NCBI GenBank assembly: GCA_001804815.1
Contig: MHBI01000101.1
Span: 1-44,790, forward strand
Direction of reading: 5' to 3'
DNA length: 44,790 bases
Source: Lentisphaerae bacterium GWF2_50_93
GTDB lineage: Bacteria > Verrucomicrobiota > Lentisphaeria > Victivallales > GWF2-50-93
Under the pieces are notes generated by a model. It worked only from the letters and a program-made list of their open reading frames with translations. It did not search any database and was not told the origin of the DNA. How positions within the stretch are numbered: position 1 is the stretch's first letter; each line of letters opens with the position of its first letter. Both the position numbers and the translations under genes were made by a program. Positions 31,852 to 40,897 of the stretch are shown in pieces.

Positions 31852-33879
31852 GTGACTGAAAGTAAAAGCCCCTCTGCAGCCGATATCATCAAGTCGTTCC
31901 ATGGGCATTACAAGGAAATTGCATTCGCGGGGATTCTCCTGCTCCTCCATTTTTTCCTGATCATCACCGCGTCCATGAAGGAATCACCGGTATTTGACGA
32001 ATCGGTGCATATTGCCAGCGGATTGAGCTACTGGCAGCAGAATGACTACCGTTTAAATCCTGAAAACGGCAATTTCCCGCAGAGATGGGCGGCCTTGCCT
32101 CTGCTTTTCCAGAATCTTGATCTACCTGATCTGTCAAGGCTTCCCCTGGTCAGGACTGACTCCTGGTCCATCGGAAGGAATCTAATCTTTTCTTCTCAAG
32201 AGTCCCCCGACGGAATATTGCTGCGTTCCAGAATCTTCATAGCCCTGTTGAGCATCATAACTGGAATTGCAGTCTATTCATATTCGAGAAGAGTTTTTGG
32301 AATAAAAGGCGGTTTGCTCTCGCTGTTCCTCTATATCCTATACCCGGACATTCTGGCTCATGCCGGCCTTGCAACCTCAGACATGGCCGCAACAATGGCA
32401 TTCACGCTTTCCCTGATCGCGCTCTGGAATGTCCTGAACCGGATAACAGCTGCAAACATCCTTTTCTCATCATCTGCGCTCGGGCTCCTGTTTATAACAA
32501 AGTTTTCGGCGGTCATAATAATTCCGGTTTACCTGATCCTCATACTGGCACGACTCCTCCTCAGAAAGCCTCTTGAATGCAAGATATTCAAATGGAGGAA
32601 AATTTTTGACCAGCAAACGCAGCAGATAATCTCCTTCCTGTCGGTCTGTCTTGTGAACGCACTTGTGATACTTTTTGTAATATGGGCGTCATACGGGTTC
32701 AGATTTTCAATGCTCGCGAATGAGAATGCCTCCGACAGGCAGGTGCTTGACAGCAACTTCAGAAGCATCTGCAGGAGTGCCCCTGAGACTGGCATACTCC
32801 TGAAGATGCGGGACTTCAAGATTCTTCCAGAAGCCTATCTTTTCGGTTTCGCCTTCGTGGTACAGCACTCAAAGGCAAGATACTCCTTCCTCTGCGGAGA
32901 ACTCAGCAGGAAAGGATGGTGGTATTTCTTCCCCTACTCCTTCATTGTAAAAACCCCGTTTCCGCTCCTGCTTATTTTCGCCTTGTCCTTATTTGCCGTT
33001 TCAGGTTACTTCCCGAACATCAGGGAATACTTATCCAGAGAGACGGTATATTCATTATTGCCTTTTATCGTCTTCATAGCCGTCTATATGGCCTTCGCGA
33101 TGTCGAGCAACCTCAACATAGGGCACAGGCATCTGCTTCCCATTTATCCGGCGCTGTTCATGATTTCCGGCGCGCTCGTCCTTATCTTCAATGAGAAGTC
33201 ATTCCTCCTCAAGAGCCTGATGCTTTTCCTTGTTGCATGGTACGCGGCGGAATCATTCATGATAAGACCACATTACCTGGCATATTTCAACCAGCTGGCC
33301 GGAGGGCCTGAAAAGGGCTACAGGAATCTCGTCGACAGCTCGCTCGACTGGGGGCAGGACCTTAAGACGCTCAGGCGCTGGCTCGATGCCAATGTGAAAA
33401 ACGGAGATCCGGTATATGTCTCCTATTTCGGGACCGCCGACATGAAATACTACCTGTCGAACTTCAGGATGCTGCCATGCTACTTTGACCAGGAAGGCAA
33501 GACCTTCGAGCCTTTTGGATTAAAAAAGGGAGTTTACTGCATCAGTGCCACAATGTTCCAGTTCACATATTTCGATCTCGCATTCAAAGACAAGACGGGC
33601 CTTGGCCGTTCGCAGATAAACGAAAACCTTTTCAGTTCACTGTCAGTGGAAATAAGGGACTATTTCAGCGGCAAGACCAGTTTCGACAACATCGACAAGG
33701 ATCCTAAGGAACTTGCAAAGTATTATGAATTCAGGAGGAACTATGGGATCTACAACTATCTGCGTTTTGCAAAACTCTGTATCTATCTGAGTCAAAGGAA
33801 GCCCGACGGGTACGCAGGTTACTCAATCCTGATCTTCAGGCTTTCCGACAAGGACATTGAAGACGCACTGTCAAATTGA
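31852..33879 (+). CDS. PMT/GT39-like membrane glycosyltransferase
   Basis: Polytopic GT-C protein of 675 aa, related to the PMT_2/ArnT group that uses polyprenyl-phosphate sugars. The first outer loop has S-P-V-F-D-E-S-V-H (Asp49-Glu50, the D-E pair of the family), followed by a loop with N-F-P-Q-R-W-A-A-L-P. Further motifs: L-A-H-A-G-L-A-T-S-D-M-A (a family hallmark), N-I-G-H-R-H-L-L-P-I-Y-P and, in the C-terminal soluble part, L-D-W-G-Q-D-L-K-T-L. The start is GTG at 31852, with AAGG 9 nt upstream. It is divergent from the GT2 gene and followed by a paralogue after 53 bp. Confidence 0.82.
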   Translation: MTESKSPSAADIIKSFHGHYKEIAFAGILLLLHFFLIITASMKESPVFDESVHIASGLSYWQQNDYRLNPENGNFPQRWAALPLLFQNLDLPDLSRLPLVRTDSWSIGRNLIFSSQESPDGILLRSRIFIALLSIITGIAVYSYSRRVFGIKGGLLSLFLYILYPDILAHAGLATSDMAATMAFTLSLIALWNVLNRITAANILFSSSALGLLFITKFSAVIIIPVYLILILARLLLRKPLECKIFKWRKIFDQQTQQIISFLSVCLVNALVILFVIWASYGFRFSMLANENASDRQVLDSNFRSICRSAPETGILLKMRDFKILPEAYLFGFAFVVQHSKARYSFLCGELSRKGWWYFFPYSFIVKTPFPLLLIFALSLFAVSGYFPNIREYLSRETVYSLLPFIVFIAVYMAFAMSSNLNIGHRHLLPIYPALFMISGALVLIFNEKSFLLKSLMLFLVAWYAAESFMIRPHYLAYFNQLAGGPEKGYRNLVDSSLDWGQDLKTLRRWLDANVKNGDPVYVSYFGTADMKYYLSNFRMLPCYFDQEGKTFEPFGLKKGVYCISATMFQFTYFDLAFKDKTGLGRSQINENLFSSLSVEIRDYFSGKTSFDNIDKDPKELAKYYEFRRNYGIYNYLRFAKLCIYLSQRKPDGYAGYSILIFRLSDKDIEDALSN

Positions 33880-33932
33880 ATTTGAGCCCATGTCGAATTA
33901 CCTTTAAGTCTTAATCATTAACGGGAGATATC

Positions 33933-35942
33933 GTGTTCGAAGCAGTAGAGCTAGGAAATACGACTTCAACCATAGCGCCCGACGGGAGAAGATTCCTGCT
34001 GGAAATAATGTCTGTCGCCTCGCTGCTGATCCTCTACGCGGTAATCGTATCCAACTCGACATTCCAGAAGACCGCCGTATTCGACGAGCCGTTCCATATT
34101 ACCGGAGGCTATAACTATCTGAAGAACGGCGATTTGAAAATGTGCTCAGAAGGGGGATTCTTCACGGAAGCACTGCTTGCGCTTCCTCTGCTGAAAGAGA
34201 AACTCAACTTCCCATACAAAGGCGGAAACTTCTTTTCCGAAGCCGACGAATGGGAGACCGGCAGGGATTTCATATTTCGTTCCGGCAATGATGCGGATTC
34301 GTTGATACTCAGTTCACGCTGCGTAGTCCTTACTATAAGCATACTGCTGGGGATAGCCGTCTATCTGATCTCACGAGGCGCCTTCGGCCATACGGGGGGA
34401 ATGATATCCCTTTTCCTCTACGTATTCTCCCCTGAAATCCTCGCCCACGGAGGTTTCGCGACCACCGACATGATATCCACCTTTCTCTTCATAGCTGCGG
34501 CATGGTCCGTCTGGAGGCTCTTGAATAAAATATCCCCGTCTAATTTATTCATGTCATCGGCCATGCTTTCAATACTCTTTGTGGCGAAGCACTCCGCCAT
34601 AATAATAATACCATTCTACCTCATATTGATCGCGATAAGAATCTTCATGGACAGGCCGGTTGAAGCGGTTTTCAACAACAGGACCTATGTGCTTAAAAGC
34701 CAGAAATCGCAGATTTTGGCATTCCTCGCCGCAGGAGCCATAAACGCCCTTGCCATATTCTTTATTATCTGGGCCGCATGCGGATTCAAATATTCCATGC
34801 TGAAGGATGACACTGGCACCGACAGGGCGGCGCTAAACCAGACGACCGAATCATTTTTACAGCAGGGCGGTGCCTTCGGAAAGGCAATATCGATTGCCAG
34901 GGACTGCAGGATATTGCCCGAAGCATATCTCTACGGATATGCCTTCTTCCTGAAATTCGGCCAGAAACGCTATGCTTTCCTCGACGGCGAATTCAGCACC
35001 GAAGGGTGGTGGTACTTCTTCATAGTTTCATTCTTCTACAAGACCCCTCTGCCCGTGCTGCTTCTTGCCGGCATATGTATTTTCTGCCTGGTGAACCGCA
35101 ACAGGAGCCTCAACGATCCGCTTTGTATATTCAGAAACGAGAAAATGCATGCCCTCATCCCTTTCATCGTGTTCATAATCCTCTATATGCTTTTCGTAAT
35201 AGTCAACAGGTCAAATATAGGAAACAGGCACCTGCTTCCAGTCTATCCCGCACTTTTCATCCTTTGCGGGTATCTTTCCACAATCATCCTCGAAGGGCGC
35301 AAGACAGCAAGATGGGGGATCTTCCTGCTCCTGGTATGCACGGGATTGACAGCGCTGTACGCCTTTCCAAACTATCTTTCCTATTTCAACGTTATCGCAG
35401 GCGGCCAGCAGAACGGATATAAGCACCTCGTCGACAGCTCGTGCGACTGGGGGCAGGATCTGAAAGAACTCAAGAGCTGGCTCGGAAAGAACAATCCCGG
35501 TAAAAAGGAGGTTTATTTCTCCTGCTTCAGCAATTCAGACAATGGTTATTACGGACTGAAGATTAAAGCGCTGCCTTCGTACCGCAAGCAGAAAGGCGAT
35601 GATATTTTCGAACTGGGGGAAGGGATCTACTGCATCAGCGCAACGATGTTCCAGTTCCTTTATATTTCGGAAGCCTGCTTCAATGAAACCGGTTTTGACA
35701 CCGCCAACGCCGACGACAATTATTTCAGCAGCCTTTCAAAGGAAATAAAAGCCCTTCCCGATTCCGGCAAGATATCCGAGTTGACAGCGGAGCAGAGGAA
35801 TAAATACAGGATTTATGAATATCTCAGGTTCATCAAGCTCTGTCTTTATCTCCACAACCGCGAGCCCGACGCCAACATAGGCGGTTCAATACTTGTCTTC
35901 CGCCTTGAAAATGAGGATATTGAAAAGGCGCTGCGGGATTAA
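33933..35942 (+). CDS. PMT/GT39-like membrane glycosyltransferase, paralogue
   Basis: Tandem paralogue of the previous gene at 669 aa with the same landmarks: A-V-F-D-E-P-F-H (Asp51-Glu52), L-A-H-G-G-F-A-T-T-D-M-I, N-I-G-N-R-H-L-L-P-V-Y-P, and C-D-W-G-Q-D-L-K-E-L in the C-terminal part. The GTG start has GGGAGA at a good distance. The two probably arose by duplication and form one operon. Its TAA stop (35940-35942) shares bases with the stop codon of the convergent gene (TTAA). Substrate unknown. Confidence 0.82.
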   Translation: MFEAVELGNTTSTIAPDGRRFLLEIMSVASLLILYAVIVSNSTFQKTAVFDEPFHITGGYNYLKNGDLKMCSEGGFFTEALLALPLLKEKLNFPYKGGNFFSEADEWETGRDFIFRSGNDADSLILSSRCVVLTISILLGIAVYLISRGAFGHTGGMISLFLYVFSPEILAHGGFATTDMISTFLFIAAAWSVWRLLNKISPSNLFMSSAMLSILFVAKHSAIIIIPFYLILIAIRIFMDRPVEAVFNNRTYVLKSQKSQILAFLAAGAINALAIFFIIWAACGFKYSMLKDDTGTDRAALNQTTESFLQQGGAFGKAISIARDCRILPEAYLYGYAFFLKFGQKRYAFLDGEFSTEGWWYFFIVSFFYKTPLPVLLLAGICIFCLVNRNRSLNDPLCIFRNEKMHALIPFIVFIILYMLFVIVNRSNIGNRHLLPVYPALFILCGYLSTIILEGRKTARWGIFLLLVCTGLTALYAFPNYLSYFNVIAGGQQNGYKHLVDSSCDWGQDLKELKSWLGKNNPGKKEVYFSCFSNSDNGYYGLKIKALPSYRKQKGDDIFELGEGIYCISATMFQFLYISEACFNETGFDTANADDNYFSSLSKEIKALPDSGKISELTAEQRNKYRIYEYLRFIKLCLYLHNREPDANIGGSILVFRLENEDIEKALRD

Positions 35943-37594
35943 TTTCCTTCTCTCTTCAGCTTCTCGAAATATCCGAAAGCCTTTGCGGCCATTCCTTTTT
36001 CACCTTTGACTTCAAAAATCTTTCCGCAGTAGAGATAGGCATCGGGCGATGAAGGGGACAACTCGGTAAGCCTTAAAAAATGTTTTAGGGCATTTTCAAG
36101 ATCACCTTTTCTGTAACAGGCCAGTGCAAGCTTCCTGACGGCATAAGCCGAATCCGGGTTCAGCGCGACAGCGCGGGAATAGCAGATATATGATTCATCC
36201 TTCCGGTCGGTCAGTTCGCAGATTATGCCCATGTTGAACCAGGCATCTGAGTCAGGAGTTATGCTGTTTGCCCTCCTGTAATGGAATTCCGCTGACTTCA
36301 AATCATATTTACTTTTGAAATAGTAGTTGCCAAGATTGTAATGGCCTATGAACGAATATTGATTGCCGCTTGCGACAGACTTCCATAACGTCTCAGAATT
36401 TTTCCAGACTGATGCCTGGCGATATGCCCCCCATGCGGACAGCATGATGAACAAAGAAAACGCACATGCAAAAACTGCCCTGTATGTCCTGGAGTCGGAC
36501 AGGGAAACCGCCGCTCCACAGATGAGGAAGATTCCTATCAGCGGAAAGTAACCATATCTGTCGGCAGTAACGAAGTCCCGGAACGACCATGAAATAAGAA
36601 TCGCCGCAGGAATAAATGAGACAAGGAGGAAGAATATCCCGAAGAAGACAATCTTAACCTTCCTCAAGTACGCATAGGCCCCTGCTGCGACAAATGACAG
36701 CAGGATCACGACTCCGCCAAGGGTTATGCGGCTCCCGTCATAGTAGTCATACCATGAATAATATGCCCCGGCATCCTTCAAAAGGAGAATCCTTGAAAGC
36801 CAGTCCTCTGCGACGGCTGGAATGAAAGCCACCCTGAAGAGGACGAACTTGAGTTCATGACCGAAGGTGTTCATCTCGAGTTTCGAATTAATCAGGCAGG
36901 CAATAGCCGATATCACAAAGAACGGGACGAGCCTGAACAGGCTCTCCCTGTCAATCTTCCTGTCAAAATACCAGAACAGTGCTGGAAGCATGAGCGGAAG
37001 GACAAAGGCCGAAGGCTTGGAGAATACAGCGGCAAAGAAAAAAGCCAGTGAAACCATGTATGCCTTCTTGGACGAGGTTGTTACGAAACATGTGAAATTG
37101 ATGAGGCAAAGAAGGGAGAAGGAGGTCATCAGCAGATCCTTTCTGCCCATGCACCACGCAACAGCCTCAACCTGAAGCGGATGGACCGCGAAGAGAGTAC
37201 AGGCTGCCAGGGCGGCATACCTGTTCCTGAAAAGGAACTGTGCGAATGAGAATACAAGATAAATATTCAGAAGATGGATGAGGATATTGTCAAGATGCAG
37301 TACGGAGGATTTGAGTCCGAAGGTTCCGGACTCGACGAGATAGCTCATATAGGTGAAGGGAATATAGAGCTGTTCCTCAGGGATTTTTCCCGGAGTCAGG
37401 ATTGTAGCGATGTTTTCAACAGAGAATTTCTGAAGGCATGGATTGTTAAAGATGTTTTTTTCGTCATCCCAGTTGGTGGGGCTGAAGCTTAAGTCCTGAT
37501 AATATATGCAAACAACAATGATCGCAGGAATCAATAGGATTAAATATCTGCTTCGCGCAGAGTAATCATAAATTATGCGGAATAAATTTGTCAT
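35939..37594 (-). CDS. TMTC-like polytopic membrane protein with C-terminal TPRs, divergent paralogue
   Basis: The most divergent of the four TMTC-like proteins here (551 aa). The first outer loop has N-W-D-D-E-K-N-I (Asp43/44) instead of F-V-F-D-D, and the second landmark is H-P-L-Q-V-E-A-V-A-W-C-M-G-R-K-D-L. This variant also occurs in bacterial and archaeal TPR-membrane proteins of unknown role. About ten membrane segments are followed by TPRs (G-H-Y-N-L-G-N-Y-Y-F, W-F-N-M-G-I-I-C-E-L, A-L-N-P-D-S-A-Y-A-V). It lies 11 bp after the aldolase gene on the same strand, so the two are probably co-transcribed. Confidence 0.75.
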   Translation of the reverse strand: MTNLFRIIYDYSARSRYLILLIPAIIVVCIYYQDLSFSPTNWDDEKNIFNNPCLQKFSVENIATILTPGKIPEEQLYIPFTYMSYLVESGTFGLKSSVLHLDNILIHLLNIYLVFSFAQFLFRNRYAALAACTLFAVHPLQVEAVAWCMGRKDLLMTSFSLLCLINFTCFVTTSSKKAYMVSLAFFFAAVFSKPSAFVLPLMLPALFWYFDRKIDRESLFRLVPFFVISAIACLINSKLEMNTFGHELKFVLFRVAFIPAVAEDWLSRILLLKDAGAYYSWYDYYDGSRITLGGVVILLSFVAAGAYAYLRKVKIVFFGIFFLLVSFIPAAILISWSFRDFVTADRYGYFPLIGIFLICGAAVSLSDSRTYRAVFACAFSLFIMLSAWGAYRQASVWKNSETLWKSVASGNQYSFIGHYNLGNYYFKSKYDLKSAEFHYRRANSITPDSDAWFNMGIICELTDRKDESYICYSRAVALNPDSAYAVRKLALACYRKGDLENALKHFLRLTELSPSSPDAYLYCGKIFEVKGEKGMAAKAFGYFEKLKREGN

Positions 37595-37605
37595 CTAGTC
37601 ACAGT

Positions 37606-38247
37606 TTATGATCTGTTGCGACGCATTAACCTGTCGATATCGGCCATATCGGTTTTATTGAGAGGCCTCTTCCTGTCTTTCAGGAATCCATCCGCAATCA
37701 GAGTCATCTTCGCAGAGGTTTCAAGGACTTCCAGCCTGTCAAAAGCTTCGAGAAGTGTTTTGCCTACGGTCAGGATCCCATGGTTTTTCATGACCACGCA
37801 GTTTGCTGATTTTGCGGATTCCGCAACTGCTTCAGCCAATTTCCTGGTGCCCATGAGCAAATAGGGGGCATAGGCGGGTTCTCCAAGGACTGCATATGAT
37901 TCGGCAATGAGACTGCAGTTGATCTTCGCATCCGTCGCGGCAAAAGCGCTTGCGACTACAGGATGCGCATGCACTATTGCATCGATATCCGGTCTTGCCC
38001 TGTAAATCATCATATGCATGGATCCTTCAATGCTCGGCTTGAATTTTGAAATCGGATTCCCTTCCATGTCCATTACACCTATCTCCGATCCTTTCATGCG
38101 GCCCTTGTCAGAACCGGAGGGTGTAATGAGGATCTTGTTTCTGGCAAAGCGTACGGACAGATTCCCGCCTGAAGTCGTTGTCAGCCCCTGCTCATACAAG
38201 CGCCTCATGAAACAAGCTATTTCCTCCCTGCAGGCATTTAATTTCAT
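37606..38247 (-). CDS. Class II aldolase (FucA-like), probable pentulose/thio-pentulose phosphate aldolase
   Basis: Zinc aldolase of the AraD/FucA family, 213 aa. T-S-G-G-N-L-S (25-31) binds the substrate phosphate; the FucA metal and catalytic residues are present as Glu74, His93, His95 (H-A-H-P) and His156 (K-N-H-G). The divergent neighbour is mtnP. Aldolases of this type next to mtnP are known in the DHAP shunt, where they split 5-(methylthio)ribulose 1-phosphate or 5-deoxyribulose 1-phosphate into dihydroxyacetone phosphate and an aldehyde. MtnB, a dehydratase of the same fold, is the alternative. mtnA or mtnK is not in the window. GGGAAG lies upstream of the ATG. Confidence 0.82.
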   Translation of the reverse strand: MKLNACREEIACFMRRLYEQGLTTTSGGNLSVRFARNKILITPSGSDKGRMKGSEIGVMDMEGNPISKFKPSIEGSMHMMIYRARPDIDAIVHAHPVVASAFAATDAKINCSLIAESYAVLGEPAYAPYLLMGTRKLAEAVAESAKSANCVVMKNHGILTVGKTLLEAFDRLEVLETSAKMTLIADGFLKDRKRPLNKTDMADIDRLMRRNRS

Positions 38248-38283
38248 ATTGGACTTCCCGTGTTTTATATGGATTCATCATGT

Positions 38284-38312
38284 TTGAAGAATATACATTT
38301 AAGGGATAGAAT
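38284..38312 (+). promoter_or_regulatory. Candidate sigma-70 promoter of mtnP
   Basis: TTGAAG (38284-38289), a 17-bp spacer and TAGAAT (38307-38312; 5 of 6 to the -10 consensus), placing the transcript start about 40 bp before the mtnP ATG in the divergent gap. Confidence 0.45.
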
Positions 38313-38357
38313 AATAAAGGAAACCTTAATTTTTAAGTGTAAAAAGGACAATGCGAC

Positions 38358-39248
38358 ATGAAACTAGGAATTATTGGCGGAAGCGGCGTTTATGATGCGG
38401 GAGATATAAAAAATCTTAAGGAGGTTTCTGCAAACACGCCATTTGGCGATCCTTCCGACAAGTTCACAACCGGCGTCATCGCTGGAGTTGATTTCGTGTT
38501 CCTGCCGAGACATGGGAAAGGACACAGGATATTGCCTGGAGAGCTGAATCACAAGGCAAATATTTTCGCCATGAAGAAGCTTGGAGTCACCCACATCATC
38601 AGCATTTCCGCCGTGGGAAGCCTGCAGAAAAAATACAGGCCTCGGGACATTGTCATAGTCGACCAGTACTTCGACAGGACCAAGAAGGGGCTGGAACATA
38701 CTTTTTTCGGCAACGGGATCGCTGGCCACATTTCCATGGCAAATCCTGTATGTCCGGAACTTGCGGGACTCGCATATGAAGCCGCAAGACTTTCTATAAA
38801 GGAGATACACGGTTCAGCCTCGGGCAAACCAAAAGTGTTCAAAGGAGGCGTTTATCTTAACATGGAAGGCCCGGCCTTCTCGACAAAGGCTGAATCGGAA
38901 GTTTACAGATCCTGGGGCATGGATGTGATCGGCATGACCAACCTAGGCGAGGCGAAACTTTCCAGGGAGGCCGAAATATGCTACTGCACAATGGCTATGG
39001 TCACCGACTACGACTGCTGGCATCCGGACCACGACCACGTCACAGTTGACATGATCATCCAAAACCTGATCGCCAATTCCAGCCTCGCTAAAAACATCAT
39101 CTCAAAACTGCCTGGATTCAAAGGCATGCTCAAGGGGAAGTGCTCCTGCGGCAGTGCGCTGGCCTGCGCCATCATAACCGCCAGGGAGAAAATATCTGAC
39201 AGAATCAAGAAGGATCTGAATCCAATAATAGGCAAATACGTCAAGTAA
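38358..39248 (+). CDS. mtnP: S-methyl-5'-thioadenosine phosphorylase
   Basis: Cleaves methylthioadenosine with phosphate into adenine and methylthioribose 1-phosphate, in the cytoplasm; some members also take 5'-deoxyadenosine. The 296-aa protein is of the trimeric PNP/MTAP family: I-I-G-G-S-G-V-Y (5-12), P-R-H-G-K-G-H (50-56), N-M-E-G-P-A-F-S-T (168-176) and T-D-Y-D-C-W (216-221), where the Asp residues are those of adenine-specific MTAP rather than the Asn of guanine/hypoxanthine PNPs. AAGGA precedes the ATG. The aldolase gene is divergent; a TMTC-like gene follows after 7 bp. Confidence 0.93.
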   Translation: MKLGIIGGSGVYDAGDIKNLKEVSANTPFGDPSDKFTTGVIAGVDFVFLPRHGKGHRILPGELNHKANIFAMKKLGVTHIISISAVGSLQKKYRPRDIVIVDQYFDRTKKGLEHTFFGNGIAGHISMANPVCPELAGLAYEAARLSIKEIHGSASGKPKVFKGGVYLNMEGPAFSTKAESEVYRSWGMDVIGMTNLGEAKLSREAEICYCTMAMVTDYDCWHPDHDHVTVDMIIQNLIANSSLAKNIISKLPGFKGMLKGKCSCGSALACAIITAREKISDRIKKDLNPIIGKYVK

Positions 39249-39255
39249 GAAGCTT

Positions 39256-40890
39256 ATGATCAAGAATGACTCATGCATTGGCATATCCAGGAAAAACATC
39301 TGCAGAAATGCCATTGCATTCTTCTGGCCGATCATCATATTGCTGTGCCTTCTATCATATTCCAGGGGTTTGAACGGCGATTTCGTATTTGACGACGGCG
39401 CCCTTATAAAGAACGATCAGTTCTATGCGAATGAAGCAAATCCTCTGAAATGCTGGGATCGCGGCTTCTGGTCCGATGGCAGGGGAGGCCTCTACCGCCC
39501 GCTTACAGTATTTTCGTATTGGCTGAATGTAAAATTCTTCGGCCTCCATTCGCCTCTGTTCAGATCATTCAATCTGCTGCTTCACATCTTGTCTGTATTC
39601 CTGCTGTATCTACTTGCCAGGAAATTGTCGGCTGGAAAAACCTGCGCGATGATCGCTGCATTCCTTTTTGCAGTCCATCCTCTTCATTCGGAAGCGGTGA
39701 TCCCGGCTTTTGGCAGAGCCGAACTTCTATGCGCGGCATTCATGATGCTGGCATTGATTTTCCATGTCAGCAGGAAGAACCCCAAAACATCAGCGCTGCT
39801 CGCGGGTATTTCATTTGTCCTGGCTCTCTGGTCAAAGGAGCACGCGGTCGCATTCCTCCCTCTCTGCCTGATGTATGACCTGCTGCTTGGAAAACTCAAG
39901 GACAGGAAATTGATATTCAGATACTGCATCTATATCGCGTTCTTCGGACTGTTCATCTTCTCGAAATTCGAGGCCATGCATTCGATCATTCCTGAAAAAG
40001 ACATGACCGAGGCTCTTGTCGACAATCGCCTCGCCCTAAGTCCAGCTCCTGAAAGAATCGTCGGGGCGGTCAGGATCCAGGGGCTGGCACTGGCTAAATT
40101 TGCATGGCCGGCAGTGCTGTCCCATGATTATTCATATGCGCAGATTCTTCCATCCAGATCCGTTTATGACTCCAGAGCGCTCATTACAATTATTATTTTC
40201 CTGGGAGCGCCCTTGCTGCTTTTATATCTTTATCCCAAGAGGAGAATGCTCATCATATTTCTTGTTTCGGCATATGCTATATGCATCATGCCTGCAGGCA
40301 ACTTCATCGTCCCGGCTGGAACTATTTTCGCGGAAAGACTCACCTATATACCGTCTATATGGCTCTGCATCTTCTTCTCTCTTGCATTCATAAGATTGTC
40401 TTCAAAAATCCCCTTCAGCATGTCAATTCTCATCATTGTTTCAATCCTGGGTATTTTATCATGCAGGACGGCCATACGATGCCATGACTGGCAGGACAGG
40501 ATGAGTCTTGCCCTTGCAGGAGTCAGGGCGTCGCCGCAGAGCATTAAAACCTGGGGCAACCTGGCAGTCCAGTTCGAGGAGGCAAAGCAGTTCAGGGAGG
40601 CAGTCGCAGCATGCGACATAGCCATTGGCATTTATCCAGAAGATTCATCGATTTATCTCAAGAGAGGAACTTATCATACCCGTCTTCAGCTATATGATGC
40701 GGCGGAAAAGGACTTCCTGAAATCTTTATCCTTGAATCCTGACAATCTCCAGGCCGGCGTCAACCTCGCGATTGTACTGGCCAATACAGGAAGAAGAGAA
40801 GCATCAAGGGAGATACTGAAAGGCATATTGAAGAAAAATCCTTCACACCCCGCAGCGGCAAAAATGCTTGAGACGATGGAAAAACCCTGA
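39256..40890 (+). CDS. TMTC-like polytopic glycosyltransferase (GT-C) with C-terminal TPRs
   Basis: The 544-aa paralogue most like the one at 27676: both have a loop reading F-Y-x-x-E-A-N-P-L-K-C-W after F-V-F-D-D (Asp46/47 here). Other landmarks: Y-R-P-L-T-V-F-S-Y-W, H-P-L-H-S-E-A-V-I-P-A-F-G-R-A-E-L, W-S-K-E-H-A-V and I-F-A-E-R-L-T-Y-I-P-S-I-W-L. At least two TPRs close the protein (A-V-A-A-C-D-I-A-I-G-I-Y-P, A-I-V-L-A-N-T-G). It begins 7 bp after mtnP with only a weak ribosome binding site and is convergent with the YfhO-like gene, 7 bp apart. Confidence 0.8.
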   Translation: MIKNDSCIGISRKNICRNAIAFFWPIIILLCLLSYSRGLNGDFVFDDGALIKNDQFYANEANPLKCWDRGFWSDGRGGLYRPLTVFSYWLNVKFFGLHSPLFRSFNLLLHILSVFLLYLLARKLSAGKTCAMIAAFLFAVHPLHSEAVIPAFGRAELLCAAFMMLALIFHVSRKNPKTSALLAGISFVLALWSKEHAVAFLPLCLMYDLLLGKLKDRKLIFRYCIYIAFFGLFIFSKFEAMHSIIPEKDMTEALVDNRLALSPAPERIVGAVRIQGLALAKFAWPAVLSHDYSYAQILPSRSVYDSRALITIIIFLGAPLLLLYLYPKRRMLIIFLVSAYAICIMPAGNFIVPAGTIFAERLTYIPSIWLCIFFSLAFIRLSSKIPFSMSILIIVSILGILSCRTAIRCHDWQDRMSLALAGVRASPQSIKTWGNLAVQFEEAKQFREAVAACDIAIGIYPEDSSIYLKRGTYHTRLQLYDAAEKDFLKSLSLNPDNLQAGVNLAIVLANTGRREASREILKGILKKNPSHPAAAKMLETMEKP

Positions 40891-40897
40891 GCCCGGT

